Assembly (NCBI RefSeq): GCF_007018905.1
Contig: NZ_CP041402.1
Span: 3,274,001 to 3,338,000, forward strand
DNA length: 64,000 nucleotides
Origin: Tardiphaga sp. vice304
Lineage (GTDB): Bacteria > Pseudomonadota > Alphaproteobacteria > Rhizobiales > Xanthobacteraceae
Direction of reading: 5' to 3'
Every line of letters begins with the position of its first letter. Within the stretch, counting starts at the first letter, position 1. Below the pieces are notes generated by a model, which saw nothing but the letters and a program-made list of their open reading frames with translations, made no database searches and was not told the origin of the DNA. Shown in pieces: positions 11,840 through 20,830 of the stretch. A program made the translations under genes and the position numbers.

Positions 11840-12610
11840 CTACCCCATCACCGAGAAGCCGCCATCGACCGGAATCGCCGTCCCGGTGACGAAGTCCGAC
11901 GCGGCGGAGGCGAGGAATACGGCGATCCCGGCGAAATCGTCGGCGGCGCCCCAGCGCGCGGCGGGCGTGCGGACCAGCACCTTGTCATGCAGGCCGTCGA
12001 CCTCGCGGCGCGCATTCTGCGTCAGTTCGGTGTCGATCCAGCCCGGCAGGATCGCATTGACCTGAATGCCGTCGGGCGCCCATGCCACCGCGCAGGACCG
12101 CGTGAACTGCACGATGCCGCCCTTGCTGGCGGCATAGGCCGGCGAATAGCTGGCGCCGAAAATCGACATCATCGAGCCGATGTTGATCACCTTGCCGCCA
12201 CCGTCCTGTTTCATGGCGCTATGCGCCGCCTGCGAGCACAGGAAGGCGCTGGTCAGGTTGGTATCGAGCACCTGGCGCCAGTCCGCCAGCGCCAGTTCGT
12301 GCGGCGGTTTGCGGATGTTGATGCCGGCGTTGTTGACGAGGATGTCGAGCCGGCCGAAGGCCTCCAGCACATGGGCGACCATGGCTTCGACCTCGGCCTG
12401 ATCGGTGACGTCAGCGGTGATGGCGATCGCCCTGGCGCCGATCGCTGCAAGTTCAGCGACTGCGGCGTTCGACTTGGCTTCGTTACGGCCGACGATGGCG
12501 ATGGCAGCGCCTGCGGCGGCGAGGCCACGCGCCATGCCAAGCCCGATGCCGCCATTTCCGCCGGTGACGACCGCCACGCGGCCGGCCAGATCAAACAGTT
12601 GGCTGGTCAT
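11840..12610 (-). CDS. SDR-family oxidoreductase (2-deoxygluconate/gluconate dehydrogenase-like)
   Basis: A classical short-chain dehydrogenase of 256 residues, NAD(P)-dependent. It shows the cofactor motif TGGNGGIG, NNAG, the active-site Tyr-Lys pair YAASK, and the C-terminal VTGTAIPVDGGFS. The substrate is probably a sugar acid or similar ketone, judged only from overall resemblance to KduD/gluconate 5-dehydrogenase-like SDRs. The start is an ATG, MTSQLFDLAGRVAVVTGG. The last 21 codons are duplicated on the other side of the autotransporter gene. Confidence 0.85.
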   Translation of the reverse strand: MTSQLFDLAGRVAVVTGGNGGIGLGMARGLAAAGAAIAIVGRNEAKSNAAVAELAAIGARAIAITADVTDQAEVEAMVAHVLEAFGRLDILVNNAGINIRKPPHELALADWRQVLDTNLTSAFLCSQAAHSAMKQDGGGKVINIGSMMSIFGASYSPAYAASKGGIVQFTRSCAVAWAPDGIQVNAILPGWIDTELTQNARREVDGLHDKVLVRTPAARWGAADDFAGIAVFLASAASDFVTGTAIPVDGGFSVMG

Positions 12611-12694
12611 GATTTCGTCCCCGATGCTGTCGCGCGTTCTGCCGCGCGCGTAGCCGGCATCATCGCAAGAGTAGGGAGCCGGGGGAAGGGGGCG

Positions 12695-12889
12695 TCAGGC
12701 CGGCGGTCGTCGAGCCAGCACCATCAGGCCGATGCCCAATGCCGCCAGCGCAGCACCGTAATAGGCCCACTGCATCTGGCTGATCATGAAACTCGACCGT
12801 GGCCAGGCGATCAGCCCGGTGCCCTGGCCGATCCAGAGCAAGCCGACGAACAGGGCGAGAAGCCCGAGGGTGAGGAATGGGATGCGCAT
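12695..12889 (-). CDS. Small two-helix membrane protein
   Basis: The 64-residue product has two hydrophobic segments (FLTLGLLALFVGLLWIGQG and WAYYGAALAALGIGLMVLA) separated by a short polar loop, ending in RRPPA. It is likely an inner-membrane protein. The ATG giving MRIPFLTLG is chosen; the frame extends 15 codons upstream without hydrophobic character. The function is unknown, though a protein of this layout is common in rhizobial genomes. Confidence 0.6.
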   Translation of the reverse strand: MRIPFLTLGLLALFVGLLWIGQGTGLIAWPRSSFMISQMQWAYYGAALAALGIGLMVLARRPPA

Positions 12890-12957
12890 GGGTGAGATAC
12901 GGGCACTGGCGCAGGTAGTTTCACTTCCTGCCATGCCGATATCGGGCCATCCTCCTG

Positions 12958-15003
12958 CTACACGTCCAGCAGATCGTCGCTGGCGAATTCGGCCTTGTCG
13001 GTGATGAAGGCGAAGCGGGCGTCGGCCTTGGTGCCCATCAGGCGCTCGACGGAATCCGCGGTGCCGTCACGATCGATGTCGGCCAGGTTGACGCGCAGCA
13101 TGGTGCGCCTGGCCGGGTCCATCGTGGTTTCCTTGAGCTGTGCGGGCATCATCTCGCCAAGGCCTTTGAAGCGGCCGATATCGACCTTGGCATTGGCGTT
13201 GAATTCGCTCTTCAGCAGCGCGTCGCGATGCGCTTCGTCGCGGGCGTAGATGGTCTTGCTGCCATGCGTCATGCGGTAGAGCGGCGGCACGGCCAGATAC
13301 AGATGGCCCTCGTCGATCAGCTTCGGCGTCTGGCGGTAGAAGAAGGTGATCAGCAGGGACGCGATATGGGCGCCATCAACGTCGGCGTCGGTCATGATGA
13401 TGATGCGGGAGTAGCGCAAATCCTCTTCGCGATACTGCGCGCCGGTGCCGCAGCCGATCGCCTGCAACAGGTCGGAGATCTGCGCGTTGGCGGTGATCTT
13501 GTCCTTGGTGGCGGAGGCCACGTTGAGGATTTTGCCGCGCAGGGGGAGAATGGCTTGGGTCTTGCGGTCGCGCGCCTGCTTGGCGCTGCCGCCAGCGGAA
13601 TCGCCCTCGACCAGGAACAGTTCGGAGCCTTCGGTGGCGGTATTGGTGCAGTCGGCGAGCTTGCCGGGCAGCCGCAGCTTCTTCACCGCGGTCTTGCGGG
13701 AGGTTTCCTTTTCGGCGCGGCGGCGCAGCCGCTCGTCGGCGCGCTCCAGCACGAATTCCAGCAGCTTGTTGGCCTGCACGGGATTTCCGGACAGCCAGTG
13801 GTCGAACGGGTCCTTGATCGCCTGTTCGACGATCTTCTGCGCTTCGGCGGTGGCGAGGCGGTCCTTGGTCTGGCCCTGGAATTCCGGCTCGCGCACGAAC
13901 ACCGACAGCATCACGGCGGCGCCGACCATGACGTCTTCCGAGGTGATCGAGCCGGAGCGCTTGCCCTGGCCGACGCGCTCGGCGTGGTCCTTCAGCCCGC
14001 GCAGCAGCGCGCTGCGCATGCCGGCCTCATGGGTGCCGCCGTCCGGCGTCGGCACGGTGTTGGTGTAGGACGACATGAAGCCGTCGGCATCCGCGGTCCA
14101 GGCCACCGCCCATTCGCAGGCGCCATGCGCGCCGTTGCGGCCGGACTTGCCGGAGAAGATGTCGGGATGCACCAGCGTATCATTGTGGATCGCGGCGCCC
14201 AGAAAGTCCTTGAGGCCGCCGGGGAAGTGGAATTCGTCCTCGGCCGGGACGTCGGAGACGCCCTTGAGAAGTTCGGGGTCGCACTTCCAGCGGATTTTGA
14301 CGCCGCCGAACAGGTACGCCTTGGAGCGCGCCATCTTGAACAGGCGCTGCGGCTTGAAGGCCGCCTTGTCGCCAAAGATCTCGGTGTCGGGCTTGAAGCG
14401 GATGCGGGTGCCACGGCGGTTATGGATCTTGCCGAGGTCTTGCAGTTTGCCCTGCGGGATGCCGCGAGCGAAGGTCATCTTGTAAAGCTGCTGGTTGCGC
14501 GCGACCTCGACCTCGCAAAGCGAGGACAACGCATTGACCACGGAGACGCCAACGCCGTGCAGGCCGCCGGAGGTCTCGTAGACCTTGGAGTCGAACTTTC
14601 CGCCGGCATGCAGCGTGCACATGATGACTTCGAGCGCCGACTTTTTCGGAAATTTGGGATGCGGGTCGATCGGGATGCCGCGACCATTGTCGGAAACGGT
14701 GAGGTAACCGTCCGCCGCCAGTTCCACTTCGATGAAGGAGGCATGGCCTGCCAGTGCCTCGTCCATCGAGTTGTCGATCACTTCGGCGAACAGATGGTGC
14801 AGCGCCTTTTCGTCGGTGCCGCCGATATACATGCCGGGCCGGCGCCGCACCGGCTCCAGACCTTCGAGCACCTCGATGTCGGCGGCGGTATACCCGTCCT
14901 CGGCCGATGTAGCGCGGGGCGCCGGCTTCGCGGGGGCTGCGGCCTTCGGCGCGTCGGCGCCAAACAGGTCCACTTTAGCATTCGATTTCAAGGGCTTCGA
15001 CAT
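12958..15003 (-). CDS. parE: DNA topoisomerase IV subunit B
   Basis: ParE is the ATPase subunit that with ParC decatenates chromosomes. The 681 residues show the GHKL ATPase motifs (EVIDNSMDEAL, DNGRGIP, GGLHGVGVSVVNALS), the transducer region, and the TOPRIM domain with EGDSAGG, PLRGKILNV and DADVDGAHI. The N-terminal 35 residues form an Ala/Pro-rich extension. ParE rather than GyrB is indicated by the shorter length and the C-terminal sequence after TOPRIM. About 330 bases to the next gene upstream hold no recognised feature. Confidence 0.95.
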   Translation of the reverse strand: MSKPLKSNAKVDLFGADAPKAAAPAKPAPRATSAEDGYTAADIEVLEGLEPVRRRPGMYIGGTDEKALHHLFAEVIDNSMDEALAGHASFIEVELAADGYLTVSDNGRGIPIDPHPKFPKKSALEVIMCTLHAGGKFDSKVYETSGGLHGVGVSVVNALSSLCEVEVARNQQLYKMTFARGIPQGKLQDLGKIHNRRGTRIRFKPDTEIFGDKAAFKPQRLFKMARSKAYLFGGVKIRWKCDPELLKGVSDVPAEDEFHFPGGLKDFLGAAIHNDTLVHPDIFSGKSGRNGAHGACEWAVAWTADADGFMSSYTNTVPTPDGGTHEAGMRSALLRGLKDHAERVGQGKRSGSITSEDVMVGAAVMLSVFVREPEFQGQTKDRLATAEAQKIVEQAIKDPFDHWLSGNPVQANKLLEFVLERADERLRRRAEKETSRKTAVKKLRLPGKLADCTNTATEGSELFLVEGDSAGGSAKQARDRKTQAILPLRGKILNVASATKDKITANAQISDLLQAIGCGTGAQYREEDLRYSRIIIMTDADVDGAHIASLLITFFYRQTPKLIDEGHLYLAVPPLYRMTHGSKTIYARDEAHRDALLKSEFNANAKVDIGRFKGLGEMMPAQLKETTMDPARRTMLRVNLADIDRDGTADSVERLMGTKADARFAFITDKAEFASDDLLDV

Positions 15004-15330
15004 GTTTGTTAAGGTCTTGACTCATCGTTCGGGAGCGCCATTTGGCGAATCGGCTCCGTAACTATGCCACGGTTACGTTGCCAATGTGACCAGTCTGGGA
15101 GACCGGATCGCGGCGGGTGGTGCCGCCGACGGTCACGCCGGCCGTCGTGTTTGCCCGGAAGCAGGCGTTGGAGCTGTCGCATTCCGCCAGTCCCTAGGCA
15201 GGGCGTCGCGCCGTGGGCGATGTGACTTGCTGTGATCGGGGCCGCCGTCTACGTCTCATATGGGGATTCACATTCAGAAGTTAAGCGGTACTGCCGTGCA
15301 GGCGGGGTGGCCGCGAAGGGAATATTTCGA

Positions 15331-15861
15331 ATGGAAGGCTGGATGCACGAGCTGATCGATTTCGTGCGCCAGCACCAAGCTTGGGCCGCCCCGGTGGTGC
15401 TGTTGCTGGCGTTCGGCGAGTCGCTGGCCTTCGTCTCGCTGCTGATACCGGCCTGGGGCGCCTTGGTGGCGATCGGCGCGCTGATCGGGGCCAGCGGCAT
15501 CAGCTTCTGGCCGATCTGGCTGGCCGGCGGCATCGGGGCGGCGCTGGGCGACTGGCTGTCGTACTGGATCGGGGCCCACTACAAGCACCGCGTCGCCAAT
15601 GTGTGGCCGCTGACGAAATTCCCAAATTTGCTGCCGCTTGGCGAGGCGTTCGTCAACAAATGGGGGGTGCCGGGGATTTTCCTGGCGCGATTCTCGGGGC
15701 CGCTGCGGGCTTCGGTGCCCCTGGCCGCCGGCATTTTCGAAATGCCTTACTGGCGCTTCCAGGCAGCCAATGTGCTGTCGGCCCTGGTGTGGTCGGGCGT
15801 GCTGTTGTTGTTCGGCGACGCCATGTCGCATGGCGTGGGGTTGATGTTGCAACGCGGCTGA
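15331..15861 (+). CDS. DedA-family membrane protein
   Basis: DedA/VTT proteins are inner-membrane proteins linked to lipid flipping and envelope homeostasis. The 176 residues have the family layout: an N-terminal amphipathic helix (LIDFVRQHQAWAAP), a re-entrant loop with FGESLAFVSLLIP, a glycine-rich loop (GGIGAALGDWLSYWIG), and the conserved F-x-R-F-x-G-P-x-R motif seen as LARFSGPLRA. The chosen ATG gives MEGWMHELID; a GTG 33 codons upstream and an ATG four codons downstream are alternatives. Confidence 0.85.
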   Translation: MEGWMHELIDFVRQHQAWAAPVVLLLAFGESLAFVSLLIPAWGALVAIGALIGASGISFWPIWLAGGIGAALGDWLSYWIGAHYKHRVANVWPLTKFPNLLPLGEAFVNKWGVPGIFLARFSGPLRASVPLAAGIFEMPYWRFQAANVLSALVWSGVLLLFGDAMSHGVGLMLQRG

Positions 15862-15974
15862 GCCTGGCGCAATTGACGGCACGGACCGGCCGCGGAATAA
15901 GTCGGTCGCGCCGTTGTTGATACCACCGATGGCGCCCACCACGCGCGTCCCCTTGAATCACCGGAGTCTGCATC

Positions 15975-16964
15975 ATGGAACTGTCACGACGTCACGCGCT
16001 GGTCGGCGCTGCTGCGCTCGCCGCTTCACCGCTGCTCCCGACCGCGCCTGCGAGAGCTGCCGCGCCGCTCGCCGACAAGCAGGCGCCGAGCTTCTATCGC
16101 TACAAGATCGGCGACGCCCAGGTGAACGCCATCTCCGACGGCGCCAACACGTTTCCGCTCGCCGACACGCTGGTGCTCAACGCCAAGAAGGACGAAGTAA
16201 ACGCCGCGCTCGAAAAGGCCTTCATGCCGAAGGACAAGATGACCATCCATTTCGCGCCGCTGGTCATCAACACCGGCGGCAAGCTGGTGGTGATCGACAC
16301 CGGCAACGGCCCCGGCGCCTTCGCCTCCAGCAAGGGCAATGTCGGGCAGTTCGCCAGCAACATGGCGGCTGCGGGCTTCGATGCCAAGGCGATCGACATG
16401 GTGGTGATCTCGCATTTCCATGGCGACCACATCAACGGCCTGGTCACCGCCGACGGCACGGCGGCGTTCCCCAACGCTGAAGTGCTGGTGCCGGCGGCGG
16501 AGTGGAAATACTGGATGGACGACGGCGAGATGAGCCGGGCGTCGGCCGGCCGGATGGCCGACCAGTTCAAGAATATCCGCCGGGTGTTCGAGGCCGGTTT
16601 GAAGAAGAAGGTCACGCCCTATGAGTGGGGCAAGGACGTAGCACCCGGCCTGCTGGCCGTGTCATCGGTCGGTCACACGCCGGGCCACACCTCCTATGTG
16701 CTGTCGTCGGGCTCCGACAAGGTCTTCATCCAGTCGGACGTTACCAACCACCCGTCGCTGTTCGTGGCCAATCCCGGCTGGCACCTGATGTTCGACCAGG
16801 ATCCGGCGCAGGCGGAGGCGACGCGGCGCAAGGTTTACGACATGCTGGTCGCCGACCGGATGCGGGTGCAGGGCTTCCACTATCCGTTCCCCGCCAACGG
16901 CTTCGTCGAGAAGGACGGCAGCGGCTACCGTCTGGTGCCGGCGCCGTGGAGCCCGGTGATCTGA
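15975..16964 (+). CDS. Exported MBL-fold metallo-hydrolase
   Basis: The 329-residue protein begins with a Tat-type signal (SRRHALVGAAALAAS) and is probably periplasmic. The metallo-beta-lactamase metal site is clear: HFHGDH at residues 147-152, a downstream GHTPGHTS and FIQSDVTNHP. The family includes lactonases and other hydrolases; the substrate cannot be read from sequence. It stands alone, with a hairpin just after its stop. Confidence 0.85.
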   Translation: MELSRRHALVGAAALAASPLLPTAPARAAAPLADKQAPSFYRYKIGDAQVNAISDGANTFPLADTLVLNAKKDEVNAALEKAFMPKDKMTIHFAPLVINTGGKLVVIDTGNGPGAFASSKGNVGQFASNMAAAGFDAKAIDMVVISHFHGDHINGLVTADGTAAFPNAEVLVPAAEWKYWMDDGEMSRASAGRMADQFKNIRRVFEAGLKKKVTPYEWGKDVAPGLLAVSSVGHTPGHTSYVLSSGSDKVFIQSDVTNHPSLFVANPGWHLMFDQDPAQAEATRRKVYDMLVADRMRVQGFHYPFPANGFVEKDGSGYRLVPAPWSPVI

Positions 16965-16981
16965 TCGTCTTGACGAAATCC

Positions 16982-17005
16982 GGGCGCGGTCTTATGACCG
17001 CGCCC
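16982..17005 (+). terminator. Hairpin after MBL-fold gene
   Basis: GGGCGCGGTC and GACCGCGCCC form a perfect 10-bp stem around TTAT, 18 bases past the stop. There is no strong T-run, so termination may be partial or factor-assisted. Confidence 0.45.
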
Positions 17006-17170
17006 ATGATCAACGCGTTGACCATCATCGCCCGCCGCCGCCGCATCCTCGCGGCAGCTAACGGCGTTCGCGTTTAGATCGTCGCCCCTGCCGCCGGATT
17101 TGGTCCGCGGTATCGCTCGACACTCCCCGCAGTCCCGATCCGACGGCTCCTCACCCGACAGGAGGCCGCC

Positions 17171-17854
17171 ATGTACACGCCACCCCGATTCAAGCCCGAC
17201 CGCGCCGCGGCCTTGGCGTTTGCAGCCGCGCGCGGCTTCGGCACGGCGTGCGCGTGGGATGGCGACAAGCCGGTCGCCTCGGCGCTGCCATTCGCGCTCG
17301 ATTACAGCGCCGACGGCACGCCGCGTCTCGCCTTCCATATGGCGTGGCAGAATCCGCTGCTCCGGCTGGCCGACGGCGCGACGCCGTGGGTGATGGCGGT
17401 GAACGGCGCCGATGCCTATGTCTCCGCCGACTGGTATGTCTCGTCGGACCAGGTACCGACCTGGCTGTATCAGGCGGTCCACCTGACCGGGCCGGTGCGG
17501 CGGCTTCGCGACGATGAACTGGGTTCTCACCTTGACGCGCTGTCCGGCAAATTCGAAGACTGGCTGTTGCCGAAGCCGCCATGGAGCTCGAGCAAGATGA
17601 CGGCCGGGCGGTTGGACGCGATGAAGAAGGCGATTGTCGGTGTCGTGCTGACGGTGGACGAGGTCGAGGGCAGCTTCAAGCTGAACCAGCACAAATCCGA
17701 CGCCGACTATGCCGCGGTGGCGGGCGCGCTGTCGGTGCAGCCGGATGCGGCTTCGCAAAAGCTGGCCAGCGAGATGCGCGTGCTACGACCGGTGCTGTTC
17801 GCGGATGAAGTGACACAATTGGATGCTATGCCGACCCTGGAAGGAACCACGTGA
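17171..17854 (+). CDS. FMN-binding PaiB-like protein
   Basis: The 227-residue product starts MYTPPRF, the hallmark N-terminus of PaiB/protease-synthase regulator-like proteins with a split-barrel flavin fold. Further family features are AFHMAWQNPLLR, NGADAYVSADWY and the WSSSKMTAGRLDAMKKAIVG stretch. PaiB is annotated as a negative regulator, but many members may be flavin or haem-related enzymes, so the role is open. A GACAGGAGG ribosome site precedes the ATG. Its TGA overlaps the argC ATG by one base, so the two are probably co-transcribed. Confidence 0.85.
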   Translation: MYTPPRFKPDRAAALAFAAARGFGTACAWDGDKPVASALPFALDYSADGTPRLAFHMAWQNPLLRLADGATPWVMAVNGADAYVSADWYVSSDQVPTWLYQAVHLTGPVRRLRDDELGSHLDALSGKFEDWLLPKPPWSSSKMTAGRLDAMKKAIVGVVLTVDEVEGSFKLNQHKSDADYAAVAGALSVQPDAASQKLASEMRVLRPVLFADEVTQLDAMPTLEGTT

Positions 17855-18831
17855 TGAGCAGCGATACGAAGACGACGGCTCCGGCCACCGCCACCCGCCT
17901 CGCGACGCCGACCGTGTTCGTCGATGGCGCAGCCGGCACCACCGGGCTCGGCATCCGCGAGCGGCTGGCGCACCAGAACGATGTTGCGGTGAAGATCATC
18001 GATCCCGACAAGCGCAAGGATGTCGCCGCCAAGCGCGCGCTGATGGAGGAGGTCGACCTCGTCATCCTGTGCCTGCCCGACGATGCTGCGAAAGAGACGG
18101 TGGCGCTGATCGACGCCATGGGCGCCAAGGGGCCGAAGGTACTCGACGCCTCGACCGCCTACCGCGTCGCGCCGGACTGGGTCTATGGTTTCGCCGAGCT
18201 GGCGCCGGATCAGGCCGACAAGATCCGCCAGGCGCGGAAGGTGTCGAACCCCGGCTGCTATCCGACGGGCGCGATCGCGCTGCTGCGACCGCTCGTCGAT
18301 GCCGGGCTGATCCCGGCCGACCATCCGGTGACCGTCAACGCGGTCAGCGGCTATTCCGGCGGCGGCAAGTCGATGATCGAGAGCTATGAGGACGGCTCGG
18401 CGCCGGCCTTCGAGCTCTATGGCCTCAACCTGCAGCACAAGCATCTGCCGGAAACGCAGCTTTATTCGCATCTCGCGCGGCGGCCGATCTTCGTGCCGTC
18501 GGTCGGCAATTTCCGGCAGGGCATGCTGGTGTCGGTGCCGCTGCACCTCGACATGCTGCCCGGCAGGCCGAGCGGCGCAATGCTGCATGATGCGCTCGCG
18601 AAACGCTATGCGGGCAGCGCCAACGTGGTGGTGATGCCGCTCGATGACGTGGCGATCAAGAACGGCCGCATCGAGCCGGAGGCGCTCAACGAGACCAACA
18701 GGCTGGAGCTCTATGTGTTTGCCAATGACGCGCTGGGGCAGGCGGTGCTGGTCGCCCGGCTCGACAATCTCGGCAAGGGCGCGTCGGGCGCCGCGGTGCA
18801 GAATATGCGGCTGATGCTCGGGCTGGAGTGA
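17854..18831 (+). CDS. argC: N-acetyl-gamma-glutamyl-phosphate reductase, short type
   Basis: ArgC reduces N-acetylglutamyl phosphate to the semialdehyde in arginine synthesis. The 325-residue length and sequence fit the short ArgC class. Visible motifs are VDGAAGTTGLGIRERL (NADP site), SNPGCYPTGA with catalytic Cys135, SGYSGGGKSM and VPSVGNFRQGM. The ATG overlaps the stop of the upstream PaiB-like gene. A dispersed palindrome and a strong hairpin follow the stop. Confidence 0.95.
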   Translation: MSSDTKTTAPATATRLATPTVFVDGAAGTTGLGIRERLAHQNDVAVKIIDPDKRKDVAAKRALMEEVDLVILCLPDDAAKETVALIDAMGAKGPKVLDASTAYRVAPDWVYGFAELAPDQADKIRQARKVSNPGCYPTGAIALLRPLVDAGLIPADHPVTVNAVSGYSGGGKSMIESYEDGSAPAFELYGLNLQHKHLPETQLYSHLARRPIFVPSVGNFRQGMLVSVPLHLDMLPGRPSGAMLHDALAKRYAGSANVVVMPLDDVAIKNGRIEPEALNETNRLELYVFANDALGQAVLVARLDNLGKGASGAAVQNMRLMLGLE

Positions 18832-18834
18832 TCC

Positions 18835-18915
18835 GTAGCCCGGATGACAATCCGGGGCCGGCCCATCCGTCACGAAGGCTGGTTCCCGGATTGCGCTGCG
18901 CTCCATCCGGGCTAC
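18835..18915. repeat. Dispersed palindromic repeat (GTAGCCCGGATG family), copy 1
   Basis: The ends GTAGCCCGGATG and CATCCGGGCTAC are perfectly inverted. Read on the minus strand, its interior (CAATCCGGG..., GGGCCGGCCCCGGATTG) matches the copy at 36715-36816. It begins four bases after the argC stop. Confidence 0.75.
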
Positions 18916-18925
18916 CGACAAGCAA

Positions 18926-18953
18926 AACGGCCCGGACTTTGGTCCGGGCCGTT
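18926..18953. terminator. Bidirectional hairpin terminator between argC and glnII
   Basis: AACGGCCCGGAC and GTCCGGGCCGTT form a perfect 12-bp stem with a TTTG loop, flanked by A and T runs. It sits between the convergent genes argC and glnII and can serve both. Confidence 0.8.
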
Positions 18954-18974
18954 TCCGTATCGATGAAGTTTCGC

Positions 18975-20015
18975 TTACGCGGCGGCCGAGGCTTTGCCTT
19001 CGGTCGAGACTTCCGAGATGGTCTTCAGGATCTGCGAGGCGATGGCGTAGGGGTCGCCCTGCGAGTTCGGACGGCGATCCTCCAGGTAGCCCTTGTACTC
19101 ATTGTTGACGAATGAGTGCGGGACTCGGATCGAGGCGCCGCGGTCCGCGATGCCGTAGCTGAACTTGTTCCACGGCGCGGTTTCGTGCTTGCCGGTCAGG
19201 CGCAGGTGGTTGTCCGGACCGTAGACCTCGATGTGCGCTTCCCAGTTCTTGCCGAACTGCGCCATCAGAGCCTCGAAGTAGGCCTTGCCGCCGACGGTGC
19301 GCATGTACTCGGTCGAGAAGTTGGCGTGCATGCCGGAGCCGTTCCAGTCGGTGTCGCCGAGCGGCTTGCAGTGATACTCGATGTCGATGCCGTACTTCTC
19401 GGTCAGGCGCTGCAACAGGTAGCGGGCCATCCACATTTCGTCAGCGGCCTTCTTGGAGCCCTTGCCGAAGATCTGGAATTCCCATTGGCCCTTGGCCACT
19501 TCGGCGTTGATGCCTTCGTGGTTGATGCCGGCGGCGAGGCAGAGGTCGAGATGTTCTTCGACGATCTCGCGAGCAATCGAGCCGACGTTCTTGTAGCCGA
19601 CGCCGGTGTAATAGGGGCCCTGCGGCGCGGGATAGCCGGCCTCGGGGAAGCCGAGCGGACGGCCGTCCTCGTAGAAGAAGTATTCCTGCTCGAAGCCGAA
19701 CCATGCGCCGTCATCGTCGAGGATGGTGGCGCGGGTGTTGGTCGGGTGCGCGGTCTTGCCGTCGGGCATCATGACTTCGCACATCACCAGCACGCCGTTC
19801 TCGCGCGCGCCGTCCGGGAACACGCGGACCGGCTTCAGCACGCAATCGGAATTGCTGCCTTCGGCCTGCATCGTGGAGGAGCCGTCGAAGCCCCACAGCG
19901 GCAGCTGCTCGAGGGTCGGAAATTCATCGAATTCCTTGATCTGGGTCTTGCCACGCAGGTTCGGAACCGGCGTGTAGCCATCGAGCCAAATATACTCGAG
20001 CTTGTACTTGGTCAT
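18975..20015 (-). CDS. glnII: Glutamine synthetase II (eukaryotic type)
   Basis: GSII condenses glutamate and ammonia using ATP. The 346-residue protein has the GSII features LEYIWLDG at the N-terminus, LPLWGFDGSST, GFEQEYFFY, GINHEGINAEVAKGQWEFQI and NNEYKGYLEDRRP; it is much shorter than bacterial GSI (about 470 residues). GSII is typical of rhizobia and relatives and is not adenylylated. Control by nitrogen status is supported by a sigma-54-type promoter 95 bases upstream. A DUF2735 gene diverges from the same intergenic region. Confidence 0.97.
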   Translation of the reverse strand: MTKYKLEYIWLDGYTPVPNLRGKTQIKEFDEFPTLEQLPLWGFDGSSTMQAEGSNSDCVLKPVRVFPDGARENGVLVMCEVMMPDGKTAHPTNTRATILDDDGAWFGFEQEYFFYEDGRPLGFPEAGYPAPQGPYYTGVGYKNVGSIAREIVEEHLDLCLAAGINHEGINAEVAKGQWEFQIFGKGSKKAADEMWMARYLLQRLTEKYGIDIEYHCKPLGDTDWNGSGMHANFSTEYMRTVGGKAYFEALMAQFGKNWEAHIEVYGPDNHLRLTGKHETAPWNKFSYGIADRGASIRVPHSFVNNEYKGYLEDRRPNSQGDPYAIASQILKTISEVSTEGKASAAA

Positions 20016-20110
20016 GCGGATCTCTCATGAGTTGACGTTACGAGGGGTGAGGAATTCCCTGGGCCTGCCGGCGTCAAACATACCCGGCGCCGGCGGCCGC
20101 GCTTCTTTAA

Positions 20111-20126
20111 AGCATTTTATATGCCA
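20111..20126 (-). promoter_or_regulatory. Sigma-54 (-24/-12) promoter for glnII
   Basis: On the minus strand the sequence TGGCATATAAAATGCT matches the sigma-54 consensus TGGCACGNNNNTTGCW in the invariant GG and GC, which have the exact 10-base spacing. Transcription would begin roughly 85 bases upstream of the glnII ATG. NtrC/sigma-54 control of glnII is well established in rhizobia. No convincing NtrC site was found upstream. Confidence 0.7.
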
Positions 20127-20535
20127 AGCGCCAAAGTCCGCCTGACCAGCCCCTGAAAAGTCGTGAGGGTGGTTGGTTGGCGGACGGGCGGGGCCGCGAT
20201 GCTGGCCGAGTCGTGCACGAAAATGCCCTGCGACAATCCGCACGGGGGTGCTTGCCAATGTGGCGTTGTGCAAATTTTGCGCAGTTGCGGGGATGGCGTG
20301 GATTCTTTCGGAACCTTTCTGCCGTCCAACCGCTCATTCTTTACGTGCAATGGCAAAGATCCGCGATTGTAGGCTGCCGCTCGAACCCGCATCCCGACGA
20401 TCTGCGCATAATGTCGGCAATTGCTGCTTTTAACGAGGCAGATCGCACATATGAAGTGCGCCATCTGCTAAAACGGGGCCTGTCGCGTTGATGCGCAGAG
20501 CAATCGCAAACCAGATGCGAAAGGAGAGATGAAAG

Positions 20536-20736
20536 ATGCCGACCAATACCCCGCACCAGAGCGCGAAAATCTATCAGTTCCCGATCGGTGGCCGCGCTGC
20601 AGCCCATGGGCTTCGCAACGACGCACGGAGCCATCTCGAACGGATCGCCCCGCACGTGACGCCAACCGTCTGCGGCGAAGGCTGGTACCACGACGCGGCG
20701 ATCCAGCAGGATGCCAAGCGGACCCGCGACCACTGA
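20536..20736 (+). CDS. DUF2735 protein (GstI-like, divergent from glnII)
   Basis: The 66-residue product (MPTNTPHQSAKIYQFPIGGR...) fits DUF2735, some members of which are annotated as glutamine synthetase translation inhibitors after gstI of Rhizobium leguminosarum. The position, divergent from glnII, supports that relation, but inhibition by this protein is unproven. A strong AAGGAGAGAT ribosome site precedes the ATG, and a rho-independent terminator follows. The 520-base gap to glnII holds the glnII promoter. Confidence 0.75.
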   Translation: MPTNTPHQSAKIYQFPIGGRAAAHGLRNDARSHLERIAPHVTPTVCGEGWYHDAAIQQDAKRTRDH

Positions 20737-20787
20737 TGCCCGTCACCGGATCGTCTCCCACGTCACCGTCGCCATCGCAGGCAAGTC

Positions 20788-20819
20788 AGGGTCGAAACTT
20801 TCAGGTTTCGGCCCTTTTT
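20788..20819 (+). terminator. Rho-independent terminator after DUF2735 gene
   Basis: A stem of GGGTCGAAAC and GTTTCGGCCC around TTTCAG is followed by TTTTTG. It ends the short transcript and separates it from the convergent glutaminase gene. Confidence 0.8.
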
Positions 20820-20830
20820 GTTGGGCGGTG

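Noticed and set aside
13228..15012. Plus-strand open frame of 594 codons
   Set aside because: It is antisense to parE and shows no recognisable motif.
20240..20251. GCACGGGGGTGC as an NtrC site upstream of glnII
   Set aside because: The spacing between GCAC and GTGC is four bases rather than the seven expected for NtrC sites.
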